Shown here: positions 40,596 to 49,249 of the stretch, in pieces
How positions within the stretch are numbered: the first letter of the stretch is position 1
Layout of the letters: every line of letters begins with the position of its first letter
Assembly: GCF_047302425.1 (NCBI RefSeq)
Contig: NZ_CP154855.1
Coordinates: forward strand, 3,669,302-3,733,301
Source of the DNA: Oceanitalea sp047302425
Lineage (GTDB): Bacteria > Actinomycetota > Actinomycetes > Actinomycetales > Actinomycetaceae
Direction: 5' to 3'
Length of the DNA stretch: 64,000 nt
Program-made: the position numbers and the translations under genes
Notes under the pieces: model-generated
What the model was told of the DNA's origin: nothing
What the model saw: only the letters and a program-made list of their open reading frames with translations
The model's database searches: none

Positions 40596-42614
40596 GTGAG
40601 CCAGACCTCCCGCCGGCGCCTGCGCGCCGCCCTCGTCGCACCCCTCCTCGTCCTGCTCGGCCTCGTCGCCGGCCCGGCGGCCGCCGAGCCGCCCTTCTAC
40701 CTCGAGGACCGGGTGACCGACAACGCCGGTGTGCTCGGCGGGGAGGCCGGGGACGTCGAGGAGGCGGTCACCGAGCTGCAGCAGGACTCGGGCATCTCCC
40801 TCTTCGTCGTCTTCGTCGACGAGTTCGACGGGATGAGCGCCGACAGCTGGGCGCAGGAGACCTTCGAGACCTCCGGCATGGGCAGTGACGACTCCCTGCT
40901 CGCCGTCGCCGTCGAGGACCGCGCCTACTTCCTCGGCGGAGGCACCGCGGTGGTGTCGGAGGAGGGCTACGCGCAGATCCGCTCCCAGCTGGTCGAGCCC
41001 GAGCTGGGCCAGGACAACTGGGCCGGTGCGGCGGTGGCCGCCACCGAGGGCCTGCGCGACTGGCAGGAGGGCGGCGAGGTCGCCGGCACGGGCGGCGGCG
41101 GAGGCGGCGGGATCGGCTTCGGCACGATCTTCGTCATCGGCCTGCTCGTCATCGCCGCGATCGCCCTCTTCTCCTGGGTGCGCAGCCGGAACCGCGGCGA
41201 GGCGGCCCCGCGCGGCCCCCGCGGCCAGGAGCTGCCCGCCGACCACCCGCTGCGCCTGCCCACCGACGAGCTCAACAAGCGGGCCGGCTCCGCGCTCGTC
41301 GCCGTCGACGACGCGATCCGCTCCTCGGAGGAGGAGCTCGGCTTCGCCCGCGCCCAGTTCGGGCTGCAGGCGACCGACCCCTTCAGCAACGCGCTCGCCG
41401 AGGCCAAGACCAAGGCGGCCCGCGCCTTCCACGTGCGCCAGCTGCTCGACGACGACCAGCCTGAGACCGAGCCCCAGGCCCGGACGATGATGGCCGAGAT
41501 CCTCACCCTGTGCGACGACGTCGCCACAACGCTTCAGGAGCAGGCTGCGCACTTCGCCGAGCTCCGGGACATGCAGTCCCGCGCCCCGCAGGTGCTCTCC
41601 GAGATGGAGATCCGCGCCGGCGAGGTCGAGGGCCGCCTGCCCACCGCGCGCGTCGTCCTCGACGGGCTGGCCGGCCGCTACCCGGCCTCCGCCCTCACCT
41701 CGATCTCGCAGAACCCGCAGCAGGCCACCGGCCTGCTCGAGGGCGCGCGCGAGGCCATCGCCGAGGGCCGCCGCCACGTCGACGCCGGTGACCGGGCCGC
41801 CGCCGTCGCCGCCGCGTACACCGCCGAGGAGGCCATCGGCCAGGCCGCCTCCCTCCTCGACGCTGTCGACCGCGCCGGTGACGACCTCGCGAAGGCGGGC
41901 CAGCGGCTCGACGCCGCGCTCGCCTCCATCGGCTCCGACGTCCGGGACGCCGCCCGCCTCGCCCTCGACGACGCCGTCGTCGCACCGCGCGTGGCCGAGG
42001 CCCGCGCCGCGATCGAGATGGGCAACCAGGCCCGGCAGGGCGGGGACCCGCTCGCGGCGCTCGAGCGGCTCACCGCCGCCGAGGACGCCCTCGACGCCGC
42101 CCTCGCCCCCTCCCGCCAGCTCGAGGAGCGCCAGGAGCGCGCCCGCACCCAGCTCGCCCACCGGCTCGACGCCGTCAACGCCCGCATCGGCGCGGTCTCC
42201 GACTTCATCCGCACCCGCCGCGGCGCCGTCGGCAGCGAGGCCCGCACCCGGCTCTCGGAGGCCACCCGGCTCGCCGAGCAGGCCGCCTCCCTCGCGGGCA
42301 GCGACCCCGAGCGCGCGCTCGGGCTCGTCCAGCAGGCCGAGCAGCGCGTCGCGGCCGCCCAGCAGCTCGCCGAGCGCGACCTCAACTCCTTCGGCGGCTT
42401 CGGCGGCGGGTTCGGGGGCGGCTACGGCGGCGGGCGCGGCGGCATCGACGTCGGCTCCCTCATCCTCGGCGGCATCCTCCTCGGCGGCGGCGACCGGCAC
42501 AGCGGCTGGGGCGGCGGCGGCTTCGGGGGCTTCGGCGGTGGCGGCGGCTTCGGCGGCGGCGGGGGCGGCTTCGGCGGGGGCGGCGGCTTCGGCGGGGGCG
42601 GCGGACGCTTCTGA
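40596..42614 (+). CDS. TPM-domain membrane protein with coiled coil and Gly/Phe-rich tail
   Basis: A 672-residue protein: a signal peptide (VAPLLVLLGLVAGPAAAEPP), a TPM (YgcG/TLP18.3) domain at ~30-170 (FYLEDRVTDNAGVLGG, WAQETFE), a membrane helix (IGFGTIFVIGLLVIAAIALFSW) and then ~400 residues of long alpha-helical coiled coil rich in Ala/Glu/Arg. The tail is GGFGGGG repeats (42395-42611). It precedes pspA by 67 bases, an arrangement found in several actinobacteria, and is probably part of membrane stress sensing. No catalytic function evident. GTG start lies ahead of the signal peptide. Confidence 0.85.
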   Translation: MSQTSRRRLRAALVAPLLVLLGLVAGPAAAEPPFYLEDRVTDNAGVLGGEAGDVEEAVTELQQDSGISLFVVFVDEFDGMSADSWAQETFETSGMGSDDSLLAVAVEDRAYFLGGGTAVVSEEGYAQIRSQLVEPELGQDNWAGAAVAATEGLRDWQEGGEVAGTGGGGGGGIGFGTIFVIGLLVIAAIALFSWVRSRNRGEAAPRGPRGQELPADHPLRLPTDELNKRAGSALVAVDDAIRSSEEELGFARAQFGLQATDPFSNALAEAKTKAARAFHVRQLLDDDQPETEPQARTMMAEILTLCDDVATTLQEQAAHFAELRDMQSRAPQVLSEMEIRAGEVEGRLPTARVVLDGLAGRYPASALTSISQNPQQATGLLEGAREAIAEGRRHVDAGDRAAAVAAAYTAEEAIGQAASLLDAVDRAGDDLAKAGQRLDAALASIGSDVRDAARLALDDAVVAPRVAEARAAIEMGNQARQGGDPLAALERLTAAEDALDAALAPSRQLEERQERARTQLAHRLDAVNARIGAVSDFIRTRRGAVGSEARTRLSEATRLAEQAASLAGSDPERALGLVQQAEQRVAAAQQLAERDLNSFGGFGGGFGGGYGGGRGGIDVGSLILGGILLGGGDRHSGWGGGGFGGFGGGGGFGGGGGGFGGGGGFGGGGGRF

Positions 42615-42681
42615 GAACGCCGCGCCCCGCGCGACAGGCTTTGCAAGAATCCATCTGGACCACACGACGAAGGGCAGCACC

Positions 42682-43419
42682 ATGACCGAGAAGCAGAGCA
42701 TCCTGGGCCGCATCGCCCAGCTGACCCGGGCCAACATCAACGCGCTCATCGACCGCGCCGAGGACCCGCAGAAGATGCTCGACCAGCTCGTGCGCGACTA
42801 CACCAACTCGATCGTCGAGGCCGAGGAGGCGGTGGCCGTGACGATCGGCAACCTGCGCCTGGCCGAGCAGGACCACGCCGCCGACGTCGAGGAGGCCCGC
42901 GACTGGGGCAACAAGGCCCTCGCCGCGTCGAACAAGGCCGAGGAGATGCGCGCCGCCGGCAACGCCTCCGAGGCGCAGCGCTTCGACGACCTCGCCAAGA
43001 TCGCCATCACCAAGCAGATCGCGGCCGAGCAGGAAGCCCGCGACGCCGAGCCGATGATCGCCTCGCAGAACGAGGTCGTCGACAAGCTCAAGAGCGGCCT
43101 CACCCAGATGCGCACGAAGCTCGAGGAGCTGAAGTCCAAGCGCGACCAGCTCGTCGCCCGCGCCAAGACCGCCGAGGCCCAGGGCAAGGTGCAGAGCGCG
43201 ATCTCCTCGATCAACGTCCTCGACCCCACGACCGAGATCTCCCGCTTCGAGGAGCAGGTGCGCCGCGAGGAGGCGCGCGTCGCCGGCCACGCCGAGATCA
43301 ACGCCGGGTCCCTGGAGTCGCAGTTCGCCGAGCTCGAGGACTACGGCACCAAGTCCGAGGTCGAGCTGCGCCTCGCCGCCCTCAAGCAGGGCAAGACGCC
43401 CGGCCAGATCGAGGCCTGA
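42682..43419 (+). CDS. pspA: PspA/IM30 family phage-shock protein
   Basis: A 245-residue almost entirely alpha-helical coiled-coil protein (SILGRIAQLTRANINALIDRAEDPQKMLDQLVRDY is the classic N-terminal PspA motif). Members form rings or rods on damaged membranes and maintain the proton gradient; they are related to ESCRT-III. Charged heptads continue to about residue 200. GAAGGGCAGC precedes the ATG. A hairpin terminator follows. Confidence 0.93.
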   Translation: MTEKQSILGRIAQLTRANINALIDRAEDPQKMLDQLVRDYTNSIVEAEEAVAVTIGNLRLAEQDHAADVEEARDWGNKALAASNKAEEMRAAGNASEAQRFDDLAKIAITKQIAAEQEARDAEPMIASQNEVVDKLKSGLTQMRTKLEELKSKRDQLVARAKTAEAQGKVQSAISSINVLDPTTEISRFEEQVRREEARVAGHAEINAGSLESQFAELEDYGTKSEVELRLAALKQGKTPGQIEA

Positions 43420-43438
43420 GGCACCAGCCGCACCACCC

Positions 43439-43477
43439 GTGTGGGGCTCGCGTCCGTGACGGACGCGGGCCCCGCAC
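43439..43477 (+). terminator. Rho-independent-type terminator after pspA
   Basis: A ~19-base stem (43439-43457 pairing with 43459-43477) with two imperfections, a loop of one to three bases, followed by GTCGTTT. It sits 19 bases after the pspA stop and upstream of the NYN gene. Confidence 0.7.
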
Positions 43478-43544
43478 GTCGTTTGCGTCCACGACGGCGG
43501 CCCGGCGAGCGCCGTCGTCGTCGTCTCGTGGCTAAGGTGTGCCC

Positions 43545-44111
43545 ATGCCCGACGCGCCGCGCACCTACCTGCTCATCGACGGTGAGAACATCGACGCCAC
43601 CCTCGGGATGAGCGTCCTCGGCCGGCGCCCGGCGCCCGAGGAGCGGCCCCGCTGGGACCGCATCCTCGACTTCGCCCACGCCGCCTTCGACCAGCCGGCC
43701 AAGGGCCTGTTCTTCCTCAACGCGAGCTCCGGGCAGATGCCGATGAGCTTCGTCCAGGCGCTGCTCGCGATGAGCTTCCACCCCATCCCGCTGTCCGGCC
43801 TCTCCTCGGAGAAGGTCGTCGACATCGGTATCCAGCGCACCCTCGAGGCGATCGCCGACCTGCCCGAGGGCGACGTCCTCCTCGCCAGCCACGACGGCGA
43901 CTTCCTCCCCCAGGTGGAGCAGCTCGTCGACGCCGGCCGCCAGGTGGGCGTCATCTGCTTCCGCGAGTTCGTCAACCACCAGCTCACCGAGCTCACCTCG
44001 CGCGGGCTGCGGATCTTCGACCTCGAGGACGACCTCGGCGCCTTCCAGACACCGCTGCCCCGCGTGCGGATCATCCCGCTCGCGAGCTTCGACCCCAGCC
44101 GCTACCTCTGA
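43545..44111 (+). CDS. NYN-domain (PIN-like) putative ribonuclease
   Basis: A 188-residue protein with the NYN/PIN fold: TYLLIDGENIDAT (Asp12 and Asn15 metal site), SGLSSEKVVDIGIQRTLEAIADLP and LLASHDGDFLPQVEQLVDAGRQVGVICF (second acidic cluster). NYN proteins are probable RNA-cleaving or RNA-binding nucleases. TAAGGT lies six bases before the ATG at 43545, with no Shine-Dalgarno, suggesting a leaderless mRNA; a GTG two codons upstream is the alternative. The biological target is unknown. Confidence 0.85.
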   Translation: MPDAPRTYLLIDGENIDATLGMSVLGRRPAPEERPRWDRILDFAHAAFDQPAKGLFFLNASSGQMPMSFVQALLAMSFHPIPLSGLSSEKVVDIGIQRTLEAIADLPEGDVLLASHDGDFLPQVEQLVDAGRQVGVICFREFVNHQLTELTSRGLRIFDLEDDLGAFQTPLPRVRIIPLASFDPSRYL

Positions 44112-44113
44112 CC

Positions 44114-45622
44114 GTGACGGGCCTGCTCGTCCGGCGGGCACGGCTCGTCCCCGTCGCCTCCCGCCGCAATGCGGTGAGCGCCCACCCGGGCGGCGCCGTC
44201 GTCGACGTGCGCGTGCGGGACGGGCGCGTGGTCGAGGTCGGGCCGGGGCTCGCGCCCGGTGAGCGCGAGCTCGACGCGGACGGGCGGTGGCTGATCCCGG
44301 GGCTGTGGGACCAGCACGTCCACAGCTCGCAGTGGGCGCGGTCCTTCACCCGCATCGACCTCACGACGGCGCGCAGCGCGGCCGAGGCGGTCGAGACCGT
44401 GCGGGCGGCCGTCGCGGCGCGTCCACCCGCCGCGGGAGCGCTCGTCGAGGGCTACGGCTTCCGGGACGCGCTGTGGCCGGACCTGCCGACGACGACGGCG
44501 CTGGACCGGGCGGCACCGGGCGTCCCCGTGGTCCTCGTCTCGGGCGACGTCCACTGCGGGTGGCTGAGCAGCGCCGCGATGCAGCAGCTCGGTGTCGCGG
44601 CGCGAGACGACCTGCTCCGCGAGCACGAGTGGTTCGACGTCCTCGCCGCCATAGGCCGGCTCCCGCAGTCCGGTGACGAGGGGCTGCGCGCGGCGATGGC
44701 CGCGGCGGCGGCCCGCGGGGTCGTGGGCGTCGGCGACATGGAGTTCGCCGCCAACCACCGGGTGTGGCCCGAGCGGGTGGCCGCGGGGCTCGACACGCTG
44801 CGGGTGCGCACCGGCGTCTACGCCGACGACCTCGACGACGTCCTCACCGCCGGCCTGCGCACCGGCGACCCGCTGCCGGGCGGCCAGGGCCTGCTCACCA
44901 TGGGCCCGCTCAAGGTCATCTCCGACGGCGCGCTCAACACCCGCACCGCCTACTGCCACGAGCCCTACACCGCCGTCGGCGCCGACGCCGGGGCGGGCGG
45001 TGGCCATGGGGAGCAGACGGTGCCGCCGGCCGAGCTGCGCGAGCTCATGGCCCGCGCCACCGCGGCCGGGCTGACGACGGCGGTGCACGCGATCGGGGAC
45101 GCCGCCGTCACCATCGTCCTCGACGCCTACGCGGCGACCGGCGCGCGGGGCACCGTGGAGCACGCCCAGCTCGTGGCCGCTGCCGACGTGCCGCGCTTCG
45201 CGGCCCTCGGGGTGGCGGCCAGCGTGCAGCCCGCCCACCTGCTCGACGACCGTGACCTCGTGGAGGCCGCCTGGCCGGGCCGCGCGGAGCGGACCTTCCC
45301 GCTGCGTGACCTGCTCGACGCGGGGGCGGAGCTGCGCTTCGGCTCCGACGCGCCCGTCGCGCCGCTCGACCCGTGGCTCGCGATGTCCGCCGCCGTCACC
45401 CGCACCGCCGACGACCGCCCGGCGTGGACGCCGTCCCAGTGCCTCACGCCCGCCGAAGCGCTGGCCGCGAGCACCGACGGCTGGGGCACCGTGGCCCTCG
45501 GCCACCCCGGCGACCTCGTCCTCCTCGACGCCGACCCCCTCGCGCCCGGCACCGACCTGCGCGCCGTCCCCGTCGCCACCACCCTCCTCGCCGGCCGCCC
45601 CACCCACGACGCCCGACCCTGA
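44114..45622 (+). CDS. YtcJ-like amidohydrolase (exoenzyme amidohydrolase 3)
   Basis: A 502-residue metal-dependent hydrolase with a two-part beta sandwich and TIM barrel: LIPGLWDQHVHSS (HxH at ~residue 72) and, farther on, AVHAIGDAAV and GSDAPVAPLDPW (catalytic Asp). These belong to the N-substituted formamide deformylase/YtcJ group; the substrate cannot be named. GTG 44114 begins 2 bases after the NYN stop codon. A membrane helix is absent. Confidence 0.88.
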   Translation: MTGLLVRRARLVPVASRRNAVSAHPGGAVVDVRVRDGRVVEVGPGLAPGERELDADGRWLIPGLWDQHVHSSQWARSFTRIDLTTARSAAEAVETVRAAVAARPPAAGALVEGYGFRDALWPDLPTTTALDRAAPGVPVVLVSGDVHCGWLSSAAMQQLGVAARDDLLREHEWFDVLAAIGRLPQSGDEGLRAAMAAAAARGVVGVGDMEFAANHRVWPERVAAGLDTLRVRTGVYADDLDDVLTAGLRTGDPLPGGQGLLTMGPLKVISDGALNTRTAYCHEPYTAVGADAGAGGGHGEQTVPPAELRELMARATAAGLTTAVHAIGDAAVTIVLDAYAATGARGTVEHAQLVAAADVPRFAALGVAASVQPAHLLDDRDLVEAAWPGRAERTFPLRDLLDAGAELRFGSDAPVAPLDPWLAMSAAVTRTADDRPAWTPSQCLTPAEALAASTDGWGTVALGHPGDLVLLDADPLAPGTDLRAVPVATTLLAGRPTHDARP

Positions 45623-45690
45623 GGAGCAGTGGACGCCCGTGTGCGGGCTCGTTACGGTGGTCGGTGAGGTCGCCGACCAGGGGGTGGGGC

Positions 45691-45960
45691 ATGGACGATC
45701 TGAGCTCGATGCTGATCGGGATCGTGGCCGCCCTTCCGCTGCTGGGTCTCGCGCTCGTCTGGAACCGCGACGCCCGACCACGGCGGCGCGGAAGCGTACT
45801 GCTGCAGCTGCTCGGCGCCTGCATCGCATCCGTCGCAGTCCTCATGCTGGGGGCCACGGTCGCCGATGCCGGAGACGCCCCGGCGGCCATGTTCGTGCCG
45901 CTCGGTGTCGCTGCCGTGGTCGTCGGCCTGGCCGCGCGGCGGACCGTCGACCAGACCTGA
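45691..45960 (+). CDS. Small membrane protein of unknown function
   Basis: An 89-residue protein with two or three hydrophobic helices (MLIGIVAALPLLGLALVW, LLQLLGACIASVAVLMLGATVA, FVPLGVAAVVVGLAARR) and short basic loops. No family recognised. GGGGTGGGG precedes ATG 45691, and TACGGT upstream could be a -10. It lies just before the two-component regulator but has its own reading frame and 55-base gap. Confidence 0.6.
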   Translation: MDDLSSMLIGIVAALPLLGLALVWNRDARPRRRGSVLLQLLGACIASVAVLMLGATVADAGDAPAAMFVPLGVAAVVVGLAARRTVDQT

Positions 45961-45969
45961 ACGACACCC

Positions 45970-45995
45970 ACCTGGCTCCCAGGAAAGTTCCAGGT
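45970..45995 (+). promoter_or_regulatory. Probable response-regulator binding repeats upstream of the two-component operon
   Basis: CCAGG occurs twice with an 11-base period (45979 and 45990) within a partially symmetrical ACCTGG...CCAGGT segment, centred 30-35 bases before the regulator start. Direct repeats at 11-base spacing are the usual site form for OmpR/PhoB dimers, so autoregulation is plausible. Confidence 0.5.
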
Positions 45996-46015
45996 AGCGG
46001 CGGCAGACTGGGGGC

Positions 46016-46729
46016 ATGACCGGGGACCAGGCGCGCCTGCTCGTCGTCGACGACGAGCCGAACATCCGTGAGCTCCTCACGACCTCGCTGCGCTTTGCGG
46101 GCTTCGAGGTCGTCGCCGCCGCGGACGGCAACGAGGCGGTCCACCTCGCCGTCGAGACCGAGCCGGACCTCATCGTCCTCGACGTCATGCTCCCCGACAT
46201 GGACGGCTTCACCGTCACCCGCCGCCTGCGCGAGCGCGGCCACCGCACCCCGGTCCTCTTCCTCACCGCCCGCGACGACATGTCCGACAAGGTCACCGGG
46301 CTCACCGTGGGCGGGGACGACTACGTGACCAAGCCCTTCAGCCTCGAGGAGGTCGTCGCCCGCATCCGGGCGATCCTGCGCCGCACCCAGCAGCAGGAGC
46401 CGGACGACGGCGTGCTGCGCTACGCCGACCTCGAGCTCGACGAGGATGCCCACGAGGTCCGCCGTGCCGGCCGGGTCATCGACCTGTCCCCCACCGAGTT
46501 CAAGCTGCTGCGCTACCTCATGGTCAACGCCGGCCGGGTGCTGTCCAAGGCGCAGATCCTCGACCACGTGTGGGAGTACGACTGGGGCGGTGACGGCGCC
46601 ATCGTCGAGTCCTACATCTCCTACCTGCGCCGCAAGGTCGACGGCCGCGGCAGCGACGGCGACAAGCCCGTCCCGCTCATCCACACCCGCCGCGGGGTCG
46701 GGTACATGCTCCGCGAGCCCCCCGGATGA
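46016..46729 (+). CDS. OmpR/PhoB-family response regulator
   Basis: A 237-residue regulator: receiver domain with acidic pocket VVDDE (Asp12/13), phosphoacceptor Asp56 in VLDVMLPDMDG, Thr in FLTAR and Lys in TKPFS, then a winged helix ending YISYLRRKVDGR...HTRRGVGYMLR. It is coupled by ATGA to the histidine kinase. Length and sequence resemble the TcrA/TrcR-like actinobacterial regulators. Target genes unknown, the first candidate being its own promoter (CCAGG repeats). Confidence 0.93.
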   Translation: MTGDQARLLVVDDEPNIRELLTTSLRFAGFEVVAAADGNEAVHLAVETEPDLIVLDVMLPDMDGFTVTRRLRERGHRTPVLFLTARDDMSDKVTGLTVGGDDYVTKPFSLEEVVARIRAILRRTQQQEPDDGVLRYADLELDEDAHEVRRAGRVIDLSPTEFKLLRYLMVNAGRVLSKAQILDHVWEYDWGGDGAIVESYISYLRRKVDGRGSDGDKPVPLIHTRRGVGYMLREPPG

Positions 46730-48144
46730 CCCTGCACGAGCGCCTGAGCGCGATCCCGATCCGCCACCGGCTCGTGCTCATCGTCGTCCTCGTCCTCGGC
46801 CTGGGGCTGACCGTGGCGGGTGCGACGACGGCGACGCTCCTTCGCGGCTACCTCCTCGAGCAGACCGACGAGCAGATCGCCACGGCGGCCCGGAACGTCA
46901 ACATCGACACCCTCGAGCAGCTGCGCACCGGCGCGGACACCACCCTGCCGAGCGACTACTACGTGCGTCTCCAGCTGTCCGACGGCCCGGCCTTCAACTT
47001 CTTCGTGCCGTGGACGGTCCAGGAGTTCGGCAACCCCCAGCTGCCGAGCACGACGACGGACCCTGGGCAGGCGTACACCGCCGCGAGCGACGTGGCCGGG
47101 CAGCGCTGGCGCGCCGTGACCTACGAGGTCCAGGACGCCGCCGCCGGAACGACCCTGACCGTCGCGCTTCCGCTGGCCGGCGCCGACCAGACCCTCCGGC
47201 AGGTCGTCGCGACGATGGTCGTCTCCGGCCTGCTCATCGTGCTGCTCGGCGCGGCGCTCAGCTGGCTGGCGGTCCACCGCGCCCTGCGCCCGCTGCGCCA
47301 GATCGAGCAGACGGCCGGCGCGATCGCCGCCGGGGACCTGTCCCGGCGCGTGCCGGCCACGAGCCCGCACACCGAGGTCGGCCGCCTGTCGCTGTCGCTC
47401 AACACGATGCTCGCGCAGATCGAGCAGGCCTTCGCCGCGCAGGCCGCCTCCGAGAGCCGCATGCGCCGCTTCGTCTCCGACGCGAGCCACGAGCTTCGCA
47501 CGCCCCTCGCGACGGTCCGCGGCTACGGGGAGCTCTACCGGATGGGCGCCATCCCGGAGGAGGAGCTGCCCGCGGCGATGGCCCGCATCGAGGGCGAGGC
47601 GAGCCGCATGGGCGGGCTCGTCACCGACCTTCTCCAGCTCGCGCGCCTCGATGAGGGGCGCCGCCTGGCCCGCGAGCCCGTCGACGTCGCGGTCCTCGCC
47701 CACGACGCCGTCACCGACCTGCGCGCCCTCGACCCGGAGCGCACGGCCACCCTCGTCCCCCTGGCGGACGGCACCTCCTCCCCCGGCGCGATGGTCGTCA
47801 CGGGCGACGAGAACGCCCTGCGCCAGGTGCTGTCCAACCTCACCGGCAACGTCGTGCGCCACACCTCGGCGGGCACGCCGGTGGAGGTGGCCGCCGGACG
47901 GCTGGGCGGGGACGTCGTCGTCGAGGTCCGCGACCACGGGCCGGGCATCTCGCCCGAGCACGCCGAGCGGGTCTTCGAGCGCTTCTACCGCCTCGACGAC
48001 TCCCGCGCCCGCACCTCCGGCGGCTCGGGGCTGGGCCTGGCGATCGTCGCCGCGCTCGTCGCCGCGCACGGCGGCACCGCTCGGGTGCTCCCGACGCCGG
48101 GCGGCGGCACGACCGTGCGCGTCACCCTCCCGGCCGCCACGTAG
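46726..48144 (+). CDS. Sensor histidine kinase
   Basis: A 472-residue membrane kinase: helices near residues 15-40 and ~162-185 flank an extracytoplasmic sensor of ~120 residues; a HAMP linker follows (RALRPLRQIEQTAGAIAAGDLSRRV), then HisKA with phosphoacceptor His255 in VSDASHELRTPL and HATPase boxes N (NLTGNVVRHT), G1 (DHGPGIS) and G2 (GSGLGLAIV). ATGA coupling to the response regulator. The stimulus is not evident. Confidence 0.93.
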   Translation: MTLHERLSAIPIRHRLVLIVVLVLGLGLTVAGATTATLLRGYLLEQTDEQIATAARNVNIDTLEQLRTGADTTLPSDYYVRLQLSDGPAFNFFVPWTVQEFGNPQLPSTTTDPGQAYTAASDVAGQRWRAVTYEVQDAAAGTTLTVALPLAGADQTLRQVVATMVVSGLLIVLLGAALSWLAVHRALRPLRQIEQTAGAIAAGDLSRRVPATSPHTEVGRLSLSLNTMLAQIEQAFAAQAASESRMRRFVSDASHELRTPLATVRGYGELYRMGAIPEEELPAAMARIEGEASRMGGLVTDLLQLARLDEGRRLAREPVDVAVLAHDAVTDLRALDPERTATLVPLADGTSSPGAMVVTGDENALRQVLSNLTGNVVRHTSAGTPVEVAAGRLGGDVVVEVRDHGPGISPEHAERVFERFYRLDDSRARTSGGSGLGLAIVAALVAAHGGTARVLPTPGGGTTVRVTLPAAT

Positions 48145-48151
48145 AGAGCCG

Positions 48152-48262
48152 CTTCCAGATCCCGCCACAATGGCTCGGAAGCCGGCGCGACACGCCGACG
48201 ACACGCCGGTGAGACGCTCAATCTCGGGGCACGCCGGGCGCGCTTGTGGCGGGATCCGGAAG
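48152..48262. repeat. Intergenic inverted-repeat element with GCCACAA/TTGTGGC ends (copy B)
   Basis: A 19-base inverted repeat with one mismatch (48152-48170 and 48244-48262; GATCCCGCCACAA core) encloses a 73-base core. Inner ends and spacing match the element at 20435-20528, including CGCCGGGCGC-N2-TTGTGGC (48232-48250). It occupies much of the gap between the kinase and the AbiEi/DUF559 gene. Confidence 0.65.
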
Positions 48263-48376
48263 GCCGGTTCTGCATCGGCCCATAGGTCGCTCCACAGCAC
48301 CCTCCCGCGCCCACACTGTCCACAGCGTGGCCGCTCACGCGCCGCCTTAGCACGGCCCCTGCCGCACCCTCGTCCC

Positions 48377-49249
48377 ATGGACGTCGTCGACAGGCTCCTC
48401 GAGCTGGGCGGCGTCGCCCGCCGCTCGGAGCTCGTCGGCTCGGCGGCAGACCGGCGCACGCTCGCAGCGGCAGTTACCCAGGGCACGGTGAGCGACCTCG
48501 GAGGCGGCTGGGTCGCCGCTGTCGATGCCGACCCGGCCGTCGTGGCCGCTCGCCGGTTCAACGGCACCATCACCTGTGTCAGCGCCGCACCCTTCTACGG
48601 GTTGCAGCAGCTCAGAGCGCCGCAGCGGGTGCACATGGCGGTTCCACGGGTCCGAGGCGCTCGTCCCGACCCTCGCCGGCGGGAGATCGTCGTCCACCGC
48701 GAGTCGAGCTGGACACGCTCCCCCGGTCTCGGCCTGCCTCTCGCACCGCTGGTCGAGGTCCTCGCCCGGGCGCTGCGCTGCCTCCCGGAGGACGAAGCCG
48801 TCACCATGGTCGACTCCGCGCTCAAGCGCAGGCTGATCAGCGTGGAGGAGATCGACCGCACCCTCGGAGGACCCGGGAGCGTTCGGGCACGAACGGCGCT
48901 CCAGCGCTGCGACGGCCGTAGCCGTTCGGCGATCGAGACGACTGCACGGCTCGCCCTCCGCGCTGCAGGCTACGACGTCGAGGCGGGTGTGCCCATACCT
49001 GGTGTCGGCGAGGTCGACCTGGTCGTCGCGGGAAGGGTTGTCGTGGAGTGTGACGGCTTCAGCTACCACTCGGGCCGGCACGAGTACCGGGAGGACCTTC
49101 GTCGCGACCGGGCGCTGGCCGCTCTCGGGTACGTCACCCTCCGATTCACCTGGGAGGACGTCATGAACGATCCCGGGGTGGTCGTCGCAGCCGTCCGCGC
49201 CGTGCTCGACCGTGGCCGCGTTGTTGGCGGCGGCCCTCAGGCCTCGTAG
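48377..49249 (+). CDS. AbiEi-antitoxin-like N-terminus with DUF559 (Vsr-fold) endonuclease-like C-terminus
   Basis: A 290-residue protein. The start VVDRLLELGGVARRSELVGSAADRRTLAAAV resembles the AbiEi-type winged helix, and the C-terminal IPGVGEVDLVVAGRVVVECDGFSYHSGRHEYREDLRRDRALAALGYVTLRF is a DUF559 domain, a very-short-patch-repair-like nuclease fold whose catalytic Asp and Glu are present (EVDLV, ECDG). Many actinobacteria carry such single genes without a visible toxin. Codon use is less strictly GC-biased than its neighbours. Its 3' end overlaps modC by 13 bases on the opposite strand. Role unknown; defence or mobile-element origin is plausible. Confidence 0.8.
   Translation: MDVVDRLLELGGVARRSELVGSAADRRTLAAAVTQGTVSDLGGGWVAAVDADPAVVAARRFNGTITCVSAAPFYGLQQLRAPQRVHMAVPRVRGARPDPRRREIVVHRESSWTRSPGLGLPLAPLVEVLARALRCLPEDEAVTMVDSALKRRLISVEEIDRTLGGPGSVRARTALQRCDGRSRSAIETTARLALRAAGYDVEAGVPIPGVGEVDLVVAGRVVVECDGFSYHSGRHEYREDLRRDRALAALGYVTLRFTWEDVMNDPGVVVAAVRAVLDRGRVVGGGPQAS

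Noticed and set aside
42395..42611. Dense GGCGGC-type DNA repeat that resembles a microsatellite
   Set aside because: It encodes the Gly/Phe-rich tail of the TPM protein in frame, so the repeat is explained by the protein.
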